From Silene conica (lineage: Eukaryota > Streptophyta > Magnoliopsida > Caryophyllales > Caryophyllaceae), in NCBI GenBank assembly GCA_029255685.2, contig CM055318.2, positions 3,105,001 to 3,169,000 of the forward strand: DNA of 64,000 nt. The letters are read 5' to 3'. The notes below the pieces were generated by a model. The model saw only the letters and a program-made list of their open reading frames with translations, ran no database searches and had not been told where the DNA came from. Shown here piece after piece: positions 36,718 through 47,800 of the stretch. Positions within the stretch are counted from its first letter, which is position 1. The number at the start of each line of letters is the position of its first letter. The translations under genes and the position numbers were made by a program.

Positions 36718-37860
36718 ATGAGAACCACCAATGTTCAAGAGATAAATGTCGATAAGATTGGAGAGGAATCTCCGATTCACGGGGACTTGTTGGAGGTTGT
36801 TTTGTCTAGCGTGCCTCTAATCGACTTAGTAAGTGTGTGTCGTGTGTCTAAATCGTGGTGTTATGCGGTTTTATCTTCCCTTTTTCATTTGAAAAAACTT
36901 AAACCATGGGTCGTAATTCATACTGAGAGTACGAGTTTCGTATCCAAAAGAATGACTCATGCCTACGATCCACGGTCAAACACGTGGATTGAAATAAAGA
37001 GTCCATTGAATCATCATGGGTCCTCAACTCTTTGCTCCTCGGGTTCTTCAACTCTCGTTTATAGATTATCTGATAAAGAATTAACCTTCTCATCAGACCC
37101 TTTTCATCAATCCTGGTTTCGCATTCCTCCACCAAGAGTATGGAGGGTGGACCCTATCGTAGCCCAAGTTGGCCGCCACATCATTGTAGCCGGAGGGGTT
37201 TTGTATTTCGAGGAAGATCCCTTATCCGTTGAGATGTACGACATGGAAACATCTCAATGGTCCACTTGTCAATCGATCCCCGACATCCTGAAAGACTCTT
37301 CAACCTCCACGTGGCTATCCATAGCATCCAACCAAACCAATCTATACGTAACACAAAAGGCATCCGGCCTCACATACTCCTTCGCCCCACAAACCAAAAC
37401 ATGGTCGGGACCCTACAATTTAAACCCCGATCCACGCGTCTTTTTCTCGGCCATTGGATTCGCCGGGGATAATCTAATCCTAGCTGGCCTAATTGGTCAC
37501 GCTGAAAACGTAAAATCGCTTAAATTATGGAAAATTAATCTTGAATTAGCGGAATTTAACGAAATTGCTGAAATCCCAGTTGAGTTACTAGATGAATTAA
37601 AAGGGGGAAGTTGGAATTTTTCATCAATTTCATTATTAGCTAGTAATAATTTTATTTACATTCATAAAAATTCCGATCCAAAAGTGATCATATTTTGCGA
37701 ATATGTCGACGGTGTATGGAAATGGGGAAGTGTCAAGAACATTGTGTGGGACGAAACTAGAATCAAAGATAGAATGGTGATGAGTTGCACAAGAGTTGGG
37801 ATTTCTGATCTTCACAAGGCCATGAACTTTGGGAAATGCCAATTTTTGGTCAAATCATAG
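36718..37860 (+). CDS. F-box/kelch-repeat protein, At1g23390 type
   Basis: A single-exon 380-residue frame. An F-box-like segment covers residues about 18-65 (PIHGDLLEVVLSSVPLIDL, VSKSW). It is followed by kelch-type beta-propeller blades (YDPRSNTW, RVWRVDPIVAQ, IVAGGV, EMYDMETSQW) and a conserved tail VGISDLHKA. F-box proteins dock substrates to SCF ubiquitin ligases through SKP1; the kelch part is the likely substrate platform. The layout and motifs match the protein encoded by Arabidopsis At1g23390, whose specific substrate I do not know. The start at 36718 gives about 17 residues before the F-box. The gene lies about 6.3 kb from INO, tail-away in orientation. Confidence 0.88.
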   Translation: MRTTNVQEINVDKIGEESPIHGDLLEVVLSSVPLIDLVSVCRVSKSWCYAVLSSLFHLKKLKPWVVIHTESTSFVSKRMTHAYDPRSNTWIEIKSPLNHHGSSTLCSSGSSTLVYRLSDKELTFSSDPFHQSWFRIPPPRVWRVDPIVAQVGRHIIVAGGVLYFEEDPLSVEMYDMETSQWSTCQSIPDILKDSSTSTWLSIASNQTNLYVTQKASGLTYSFAPQTKTWSGPYNLNPDPRVFFSAIGFAGDNLILAGLIGHAENVKSLKLWKINLELAEFNEIAEIPVELLDELKGGSWNFSSISLLASNNFIYIHKNSDPKVIIFCEYVDGVWKWGSVKNIVWDETRIKDRMVMSCTRVGISDLHKAMNFGKCQFLVKS

Positions 37861-38223
37861 AATCCATAATGCGAGTAAGAAGATATCCGTAAAATGATTT
37901 AGGCTCAGCTGATTTACTCAGCACGGTAAGATATTTAGGCAAGTTGAATGTATGTTATTTTCTCTTTTATTTAGATAATAAAAGGGAAATTTATAACTTT
38001 ATTTATTTCGACGCTAATACATGAGCTTATCCAATACATGAGCTTATCCAATACCTGAAGTTCAACAATTGTGTCATGATTCATGTGATGTTGTGACAAA
38101 ATGTGAAGCATGAACGAGACAATATCACACGTAAAATGAAATTCGGGTTAAAAATTTCATGCCGGAGAAAAATTGATACTATGATCCATAGCTATACGAT
38201 ACGGGGTTTTAACATAATACTTA

Positions 38224-38473
38224 CTTCATTTATTTGTTTTCTTTCCATTTGCTTTATTGCGGTTTTCAAGATGCATCTTTGACCGTCTTTTTCGACACCT
38301 ATACGTTATTTTTTCTATTGATTTTTTTTTTCCTCAACGACTTTTTGATAATAATTGTAAATGTTCTAATTTCATAACTTAAAATTTATTATTCTCTAAC
38401 TTATTTACGGTCAAAGTTTGGAAACTTTGACCTCCAAAAACCAAATGGGAAGAAAATAGGAAAATGGATGAAG
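38224..38473. mobile_element. Stowaway MITE, 250 bp
   Basis: Inverted ends CTTCATTTATTTGTTTTC and GAAAATAGGAAAATGGATGAAG flanked by TA on both sides (38222-38223, 38474-38475). Confidence 0.75.
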
Positions 38474-38723
38474 TACATTTTCAACGTGTATTCAGAATCA
38501 ATATTTTACCAGTTGTTTAAAGATGGGCCGCCGTTTCATGATTAATGGGTAAATGCTTTAAGGCTCAAACATGGACTAAATGATCTTAGGCCCAATATTT
38601 ATATTGAGAACAACCCAGTATTACGGCCCGTTCATTTGTCAAGGCCCAGTATCTATTGCTTCTTTAGTTTTGAAATATTGGGCTGATAAATATGTACAAT
38701 CTTATGTTAACTCTGGTATGGAG

Positions 38724-38845
38724 AATCAAGATCCCGTGCGAACTTTCTTATAGTGCGAACCGTATGAACCAACGTAGAAAAATGTTTTTTTCTACATTGG
38801 TTCGTACGGTTCACACTGTAAGGGAGTTCGCATGGGATATTGACC
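38724..38845. other. Short-loop hairpin of about 120 bp
   Basis: Arms 38724-38782 and about 38787-38845 pair over about 50 bp (landmarks TGCGAACT, GAACCGTA, GAACCAA, GTAGAAAAA) with few mismatches and a loop of only a few bases. It may be a foldback MITE or an unannotated MIRNA-like locus. Confidence 0.65.
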
Positions 38846-39616
38846 CCTGGTCCGAAAAACCCGTAAAAGTAAATAGATTTTGTAAATTATTCTAAAAGAC
38901 CTGTATTTAGGTAAGATTAAGCCAATAACATAAGACCCAATAAAATACTTAATAAGAATATGAAATAATATTTATATTTTAATTACAATATTTTAAATTA
39001 GTAATTTACAAATTTAATTGTGTTAGTTTACATTATAAAGTACTGTATAAGTTATTAAAATAAAATCAAAAATTTAATATCTCAATGTTTTGGCTTTGGC
39101 TTTTCTCCTATATATTGGGTCAGCCCTATTCTATAGATCGGTCTTCTAAGAGAGTTGTTGAATGGATTATACGCTGTATTGGTTTGTTATTATATTCAGA
39201 ACACAACATGGTTTAATTCTTATCTTAGTTCAGCTCAGTTCAGCTCTATTTAACTCAAACAAGTTCAGTTTAATTCAGCTCAAATAAGTTCAGTTTAGTT
39301 TTATTTTATTGAATGAAGTTCAATTCACACAATTTTAGCACAAGAAAATACTACCTAAACCCGTTATATAAACTTCTTGTTTAAGACGGTTTCACCTACA
39401 AGGTTTGGACTAATGTTATTGTCACCCACCCCTCCATTGGCGAGTTCTTAGCATTAATAATTTACTCCAAGATCAATTGGTTGGTGTAATTCCCGGAATT
39501 AGATTACATAGTACTATAATTAGTTAATCACAAATTCTCAATTGAAAAACGGTTATTATTCGTCATAAGCTGATGATGAATAGTGACCTCTTATAATGTA
39601 CAAGTGATATATAATA

Positions 39617-39795
39617 CTACCTCTGATTTTCTTTGATGTTCCCTCTTTCCGTTTTGGTCTAATTACATGATGTTCCCTCTTTCCTCTTTTGGACAACTTT
39701 GTGTGGTCCAAAATCAATTTCATGTGTGGTGCAAAGTGATTTCCTTATTTATTGTGTTAAAATCAAAAGGGAACAACACAAGAAATCGGAGGGAG
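39617..39795. mobile_element. Stowaway MITE, 179 bp
   Basis: TA-flanked inverted ends CTACCTCTGATTTTCTTTG and AAGAAATCGGAGGGAG (TA at 39615-39616 and 39796-39797). Confidence 0.85.
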
Positions 39796-40140
39796 TATTA
39801 ATGAAGGCTCCATTTTCTACTAACATGCCCTCCCACTTACCTTTTTATGAAAAAGAAATATTCATATTCAATTTATGACGGATAGTATCCAATACAAATA
39901 AGCGATACAAATAAGACATTTCGTCCGGAAGGAATAATCAAGACTCAAAATGCGACAAACATGCAGCTATTGGAGTTTGGAGTTCCTCAGTTCCACATTC
40001 TGGCAATTCAATCAGCCTTTTCATTTTTTATTATGTAACCCACATGCATTGCTCTCATTTTATTGCATAATATTCTTGTTCTTCTTTATAATTCAAACAC
40101 ATGGATAAAAATAATAAAATGATAGATGAACTCTCGTTCA

Positions 40141-40280
40141 TTGGGCTTAAAGAGTGATTAGTTTGCACAGGTCTCATATACCGTGTGCTAATTCCATTTC
40201 GTGAATTTTTAAGGGATTTTGAGGTTGTCACGAATCAAACCCGTAATAGTTTAGGCTCAACTATTATTAATATTCCTATT
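40141..40280 (-). mobile_element. Partial copy of the TAGGAATATTAATAATAG element
   Basis: On the minus strand it starts TAGGAATATTAATAATAGTT, then has CGGGTTTGATTCGTGACAAC and GCACACGGTAT, GTGCAAACTAA, CTTTAAGCCCAA, matching the internal part of the element at 46437. The primer-site region is deleted. Confidence 0.6.
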
Positions 40281-40900
40281 ATAAAATTCACATATAAAAA
40301 TAAATAGGATGAAATTAAGCTGATATAGCTTGGCAAATTAAAATTGAATGTCCTTTACCCCGTTAATCATTTTGTCCAAATTATTTATTTACCTTTTTGC
40401 TAATTTTTGTAATTTGATAATATAATTTGTGAATGCTTGTGTCATAAGCTCATAACTCCACATCAACACATAGAATCTTACTAATCCTAAACAGATTAGA
40501 TCATCTACTTTATTTTAATATTTTATCTTGTATCTCATCTCCTTAAAATCTTGACACATAACATTTGAAAAAATAAAAAATGTAATATTGTATATTAAAG
40601 TGTTATTGTGTAGGAAAAGTAATGAGACACAAAATAAGACTGAGAATTGCACTACATAGAAACAAAACAACTAATAATATTTCTATGTTACTCTCATATT
40701 TGACTCGACTCTCGTAAATTAAGACTCGAGTTTGACCTGATCCAATATAACCGAACTCAAATGCTTATTATTGTCTATTATACAATTATCATTAATAAAC
40801 AACTTGATAATACTTGATCTAAAAATAACTAGCTCAACCTAACTTAACCCAAATTATTAAAAATCTAAACTCAATTTGATTAACCCGTTTACTAAACCTA

Positions 40901-42542
40901 TCATTATATATATAAAAGAAGAATGAAAAACTGTTTATGTGGCACAATGTGGATGCAGAATTATGGCAATGCAAGTCTCTCATTCAATCTCACAATTTTA
41001 GTTTTTTTAAACCAATCATGTTTAACCAAGATGTCCATCTTTCCACATCAGCAAACCAAAACAAACAAAAAACCGAAACTAATTGAGAACCACCTAATTA
41101 ATCGTGTTAATTAATATAGGTACCAATTCTCAAAACCTAATAAAAAATTGTTTTACTTTCTCAATGTTCTAGAAAATCTCAATCAACATTGAGAACCACC
41201 CACCATAATCTTATAATTACAAAAACGTTATGGTCGGGTTTAATAATTATACTTAATTTCGGAATACCGTATTACGTTTATTTAAGTTAAATAATTTAAT
41301 TAAATTTCAGATTAAAGTTATTTGAAACCATTTTTTTAAAACGTATTTTGCTAAAAATTAATAATTTTCCATTCCTAATGTATAGATTACGCTTTCTCAA
41401 GTGATAAGTCAAACGTCTAATATTTAATCATTTTTTAATAATAAATCACGTATTACTTTGTTGTATTACCGACTTTTTACTCCTGTTAAAAGAACTCAAA
41501 GTTCTATGACTACTTCACACTTAATTGACAATATTTTTATAAAACCTACTCTTTTAATAACGCATAATATTGTATAATGCTGACGTGGCACTATAATATT
41601 TCAGTATTTGCATAATGAAGACCTCTCATTCATTCTTAGAATGTTACATTATCCAATTTGACCAATAAAAGTAAGTCGACTTTAATATAATATAATAATA
41701 ATATAATAATAATATAATAATAATATAATAATAATAATAATAAATAATAAATAATAATAATAATAATAATGCTGATTGATTTTCCAATGCATATAATTAT
41801 GATAGTATTAACTACAATAATTATGATACTATTAACTACAATTGTTGACACATTTCCAATAGTATTAATTATTGTAGTTAATAGTTCTAGGAATACTGAC
41901 TATCAAAATGCAGGAGCACCACGCATCAAATAATAAAACCATTATATTATACTCTTTTGATTTCCCACGCAATCAAATAATAAAACTGTTACTATTAATT
42001 ACATGATGTAATTACCAACAAAATATTAATTATAGAGCTAACTATTATATTTTCAATAACCCTTTTGGTTTCTCTATGTCGCTCGAAAAGTGCAACGGCC
42101 AGCCTTCTCTTTTTCTTCTCCTCATTTGTCTTCTACAATATGTAAATAGTTAAAATACCAATTTGACCAACACAATTCTTCCTGTTCTGGAATTGTAAGT
42201 CTCTAAACAATACAATTACCATCATGGCTATTGCACCGTTACTTACTATTAACCAACTACGTTCTACGCGAAATTTTTATTCTATTACTAAAACCTCCTT
42301 TTATTGGAAAGTTATAAGTTTCCATTTTTTAATTATATTTTACGCTTTTCAAGTTTTACGTCAAACTTTTAATATCAACATATTCTTATATATCTTATGT
42401 TATAGATATACCCTTTTATTTTTCTTTAAAGTATTTACATATACACCACATACATTATTAGTATATCTAACAACTTTAATTGATCATTTTCCATCAAAAT
42501 TAAAATTGAACAACCCGTGAATTTTCACGGGTGTTACGCTAG
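40901..42542 (+). mobile_element. Non-autonomous Helitron, copy 1
   Basis: Host A then TCATTATATATATAAAAG at the 5' end; the 3' end has a hairpin CCCGTGAA TT TTCACGGG, a short spacer, CTAG and host T. No inverted repeats or target duplication. It is nearly identical in structure and sequence to 60575-62612. No Rep/helicase is encoded, and the internal frames are not conserved between copies. A (TAA)n microsatellite lies at about 41686-41770. Confidence 0.9.
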
Positions 42543-42750
42543 TTTCTATCGAAGTATGCAATCAAATAGTAGGGTGACGGGACCAAAAAAGAAGTGCAAA
42601 AAAATAGAGGCAAAAGAGTATGGCAAAGATTTGGAACAAATGATTTGAACACTAAAGCCAAAACAATCCTATAGACAACTCATGCACGTGACCTGCCTCT
42701 ATTTCACCTTTTGCTTTATTTTCTTCTCCTCATTTCAAACATCAATAAAT

Positions 42751-42949
42751 TTAAATTTATTTTCTAATAGGTAAATCCGTCAGTCCGTTACAAGCTTATG
42801 ACGGGTTAGATATCAGTATTTAAGAAGATAAAACAAAATTAACAGTGCTTAAGGATTAACTAATGATTTATTTTTATCTTTTAAAATAATATTATTTAAC
42901 CTGTCATAAGCTTGTGACGGATATTGCCGTCATAAATAAAAATTTGCGT
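42751..42949. mobile_element. MITE with CCGTCACAAGCTTGTGACGG-type termini
   Basis: Left GTCCGTTACAAGCTTATGACGG and right CTGTCATAAGCTTGTGACGG give nested palindromic terminal inverted repeats. Relatives lie at 51660, 56005, 58075, 60105 and more loosely at 16790 and 39545. Confidence 0.65.
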
Positions 42950-44211
42950 TCAAACATAGACTTGCATCACTCCTACCATTTTCTTCTCTTATACAGTCAT
43001 TTTGTGATTAAACCCTTCAATCTCTTCAATCAATCACAAATTAATTATTAACAAAAATTAAATTATTTTTTAGCGTGAGACGGAGTTTTATTGGTTAAAT
43101 TTAGTCTCGTAGTATAAAACAGTCGTTCACAATTTTTACCGGTCTATTATTTTGGGTTCGGTTTCTTATAAAGATCTATGAATCAACGATATGGACAATT
43201 TATGAAGTCATCCTGAAATAGAATAAAAATGCGATCACGTTATATCGTGACAAGTCGGTTTTAAAAAAAATCCCTCACAAAAGCATAATAAAGTATCACA
43301 TTTGGATTGCTTGAAATAATTTAATTTTAGTGTAGCTCCCGTGTAAATGCGGTATTTTAGTTATAAATATTTAAAAAATTGACAATTAATTAAACTAATG
43401 TGGTCTATATTCATTTTGAAAATGGTAAAAAATTTGCAAATATAATTTTCAAGGGGATATTTTATTATTTTTATTTATGTAAAGTTAAAGAATAATTGAT
43501 ATTATAAAATTAATTAGGAGATCAATAGTACTATATAATAAGAGTAAATAAAATAGGGAACACTAATTAATCAGTAAATGAATATTGTCTAACAACAAAT
43601 CAGTTAGACGAAAAATTTAAACAAGAGTATTTGAAGATGTGTTAATCTTTTACTTCGTACTATATAGGAGAGTGTGGTTTTCCCGATCATTTTGGATTAA
43701 CCAATTTAGGTCTATCTTCAGGTTACTTTCAGGTCTCGGATTAACCTTATCGAGTCGAGTCATTCTGATTGAGTCGGGTTTAGGAGATCCACCCCAACCA
43801 TTAATTTCATAACCTTTTTATAAGCAAATATCCCTCTCAATTTGGCAGTATGTTTTGGAAGTGTATGCTTGTTTGTATTGTGAAGCAGTGGAAGGCCACC
43901 ATTACCAAACCACAACAACTCACTGATTTTTGATCCATTTTTTGCATTGTTATGTGTGACAGCAATTTCCCCCTTTTTTTTTTTTTATTTTTTTTTTTTT
44001 TTATTTTATTATCAAAAATATAATTTAAAAATGATAAAAATTACTATGAGTGGGTGAAAATGGAATCTCAGAGAATGAAAGAAGGCAGGGAGCAAAACCC
44101 CAAATAAAACTAATATCCTCTCATGGAATTTGTGGGGATCAGTTTGTAGTTTGTACTAGGAGTATATTTTCAGATAGCAAAACACTCAAACTCTCACCAA
44201 ATTACGCAAAT
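42950..44211. other. Intergenic DNA upstream of the NIK-like gene
   Basis: No gene recognised. It contains a GGTCTCGG/GAGTCGAGTC low-complexity patch at about 43690-43790 and a long T-rich run at about 43971-44006. Confidence 0.4.
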
Positions 44212-44440
44212 TCTTGTATAAAACGGTTTTACACGTTTTATATTAACATTGTAAAACGTTTTACATTGTCCTTTTTCTCACCAAGTAATTTTACTGTGAT
44301 TTAGATCCGTTTTACATGGGCTGTAAAAGCGCCTTGGTATAAGACGGTTTTAACTTCTTTTCTTAACCACCTTACCCATAAAACCGTCTTACATTACCTT
44401 TTTACACGGTTTATTTAAAACCGTCTTATACAAAACTATT
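44212..44440. mobile_element. MITE with TTGTATAAAACGGTTTTA ends
   Basis: Left TTGTATAAAACGGTTTTACA and right TAAAACCGTCTTATACAA are inverted; related half-sites occur inside (TATAAGACGGTTTTA at about 44339). It lies about 400 bp upstream of the NIK-like start codon, in the promoter or leader. Confidence 0.6.
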
Positions 44441-44855
44441 TGTCTTTTATATTATGGTGTACCCAGATCTCTAGGATCTCAGATTTTTTTTCATTATTCC
44501 TCAAATGGGTTTTATTAGTTGAACCACTTGACAGAAAAAGACTGCTTCTTTTGCAAGAATTTTACTTGATGCAGTGAGTTTTATGTAATTGGGCAACTGG
44601 GTATTTTCACTAACCAGTAAAAAACCTGTCTTTTCCTTGAAAAAGGGTGAAAATCACTTGGAAAGTGAAACACTCAACATAAAAGTTACTGCAGTTTGAT
44701 AGTGAAGTGAAAAAGATTCATCCTTTTTTATGTTTGGTAACTTATTCCTCAGAAGAAAGCTGGTTTGAAATTTAAGCTATTATGATTATATGAAATGTCA
44801 GAAAATTGGGATTTTGTTGGTATATTATGAGTACTAAGTGGGTCTAAGAAGAGTT

Positions 44856-47800
44856 ATGGTGAGAATGTTTTTCTTGGTAAGTACCATTGGTTTGGTATTG
44901 CTGATATTGGTGGGGACTGTTTCTTCTACACTCTCACCAACTGGAGTTAATTATGAAGGTTTGTTTCTTCTACTTTCGGAAACCGCCTCTTTGTGTTGCT
45001 AGTTGCTAGCATAAGGGTAGAGTTACGTACATCCGACCCCCCCCCCCCCCTAATCCGCAATTTGCAGGAGCCCTTTTGCACTTGGGTAATCTTGTTGTTG
45101 TTAGTACTAGGATTGCGCTGCTTACATCCGACCCCCTTTCCCTTCAATTTGCAGGAACCCTTAAGGCACTAGGGTAATGTTGTTGTAAGTACAAGACTGC
45201 AAGGGTTAGGCTGCTTACATCCGCCCCCTTACCCTGCAATTTGCAGGAACCCTTAAGGCACTAGGGTAATGTTGTTGTAACTTGTAAGTACAAGACTACA
45301 AGGGTTAGGCTGCTTACATCCGCCCCCCTTACCCCGCAATTTGCAGGAACCCTTAAGGCACTAGGGTAATGTTGTTATAAGTACAAGACTACAAGGGTTA
45401 GGCTGCTTACATCCGCCCCCTTACCCCGCAATTTGCAGGAACCCTTAAGGGCTTAAGGCACTAGGGTAATGTTGTTGTAAGTACAAGACTACCGGGGTTA
45501 GGCTGCTTACATCCGCCCCCCTTGCCCAACAATTTGCAGGAACCCGCAGTGGGGTAATGTTGTTGTAAGTACAAGACTACAAGGGTTAGGCGGCTTACAT
45601 CCGACCATACCTTATCCTGCAATTTACAAGTCCCCTTGAGGGCCGAGGCACTGGGGAAATGGTCGTCGTTAGTTTCTTCTACTGTATTTTGTGCCAGTTT
45701 TGTTAAAAAAAAAGACTTTTGGAATTGCAGATACCTGAATTTGTTGCATTTGTAGTTATATATTGGTAGGATGATGTTGAGACACCAAATCAGTAATAAA
45801 TTCTCTTGGATTGTTGGTCACCTAATTTATTTTATGGTCCACAATAAGAATTAGATGGTGTTTGCTGGTGAAATTTATTATACATTTAAGTTTAAGAGAA
45901 GTTGTATGTCGAGTTCACGGAATTAACTTGCTACCCAACTGTTGTATATAACTATATACGGGATTTCTTGCTTTGCAGTCGTAGCGTTGATGGCCATAAA
46001 AAATGAATTGGAGGATCCGTATAATGCTCTTGAGAATTGGGACATAAACTCTGTCGATCCTTGTAGTTGGAGGATGATTACTTGCTCTCAAGATGGCTAT
46101 GTTTCTGCTTTGTAAGTGAATTCAATTTGTGTTGCTTTCCAGTGACGGTCCATGTTAGCTGTCCCCAAATCATTTCGGGAATTGTTGCTGCCGTTGTTAC
46201 CGTTTTAACTCCTTATTGGAATGGATATGTTTTTATGACTGTATGTATGAATTTGTCCTTCTGTTCAGGGGGCTGCCGAGTCAAAGTTTGACAGGGAAGT
46301 TATCTCCCGCCGTTCAAAACCTTACTAAGTTGGAGTCAGTGTAAGTGTTTCAGTGATTGTTTCTTACTATTATTTACTGGTTCATTACACAGTTAATCTG
46401 GTTTCACTTCTATGAGTAATTGGATGTATGATTTAGAGCTTCAACCATAACCTTAAGGTTTTAACTGAGACGGTTCATCTATCATGGTATCAGAGCCAGT
46501 GTGACCGAAGGTCACGGGTTCAAATCCTGGCAACCTCAAAACCCCTCAAAAACACGAAGTGGAAACCCAGCACACGGTATGGGGGAGCCTGTGCAAACTA
46601 ACCACTCTTCAAGCCCAACGGGCATTTGAGTTTGAGACGGTTCATCTATCATGATTAACCTAAAGGTTGAAACCAGATACTGGCAACTGTTACGTAATTT
46701 GTTCGAGTACTTACCTTGGATGTTTTGTTAGGTTATTGCAAAACAATGCAATATCTGGTTCAATTCCCGCTGAAGTCGGCAAGTTAGAACTGCTTCAGAC
46801 ACTCGATCTTTCAAACAATAAATTCATTGGGGAGATACCCAATTCACTAGGAGATCTGAAGAATTTAAATTATCTGTAAGTTTCATTTTGTTGCCTGTTA
46901 ATGTTGGTTCAGTCTCCCTTAGTCCCTTTGATGATTCCAGTTTCGATGCTGTTTGATTTCTGATGTTTTCCGTTTTCTGAACAAGACAGGCGACTAAACA
47001 ACAATAGCCTTACTGGACGTTGCCCTGATTCTCTTGCTGAACTTGAAGGTTTAACTCTTGTGTAAGTCTACAAACTGGCATACTACACTGTTTTTTTTTT
47101 TTTTTTTGGTGACGAGGGGTTTAATCCCGGGCCCATGCATTCCTGCACCACCACATGGACCATGTAAGCCACCCCTTCGGAGGCTGCAGTGGCCAAGTAG
47201 TCATCGCCCCAGCTGGTAATCGAACCTGAGACCTCTCAACTCCTGCATTTCTGCCAATAGCCAGCTTAGACGGTAAAGTAATTGAGTGCTGGTACTCATG
47301 AACGGGGTCGCAAGTCGGAACCAATAAGTATCAAACTGCCCTTCTGACTCCTGTTACACAAAAGAATATAAAAACGACGAGTTGCTTATGTTACGTTTAG
47401 GAGCTCACGGTTTTGTATTTACAAATTTTTTGTAGGGACCTTTCGTTCAACAATTTAAGCGGTTCTGTACCTAAAATAGCCGCAAGAACCTTCAAGTAAG
47501 CATTTTCTCAAACCGGCTTTTAAATATTTATAGCATTTTTGCGAGATATTGTATTCACACACCTAATCGGCATTTCAGGATAATTGGCAACCCCTTAATC
47601 TGTAGGACTGTTGGTGCCAACTGCTCTATGGTGTCTCCTGAAGCACTTTCTTTTCCTTCCGATTCTCTTAAAGGTACTACGATCAAGAAAGTAGATTTTT
47701 TTGGGAACAACCTTTCAGTTTTTTCGGATCCTGGCTATGTTACTCCGACACTTCGCTTAACTGCCGTGTCGCGTGTCAGACACGTGTCGGTGTCCGACAC

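Noticed and set aside
42224-42520. 98-codon frame near the 3' end of Helitron copy 1
   Set aside because: Copy 2 breaks it with a one-base change and both lack any helicase or Rep motif; hydrophobic AT-rich translation is expected by chance.
44947-45147. Minus-strand 66-codon frame in NIK intron 1
   Set aside because: It is made of the tandem repeat units and a poly-C run.
46485-46530. tRNA gene
   Set aside because: A B-box and a primer-site-like stretch are present, but no acceptor or anticodon stems form; it is part of a mobile element seen elsewhere.
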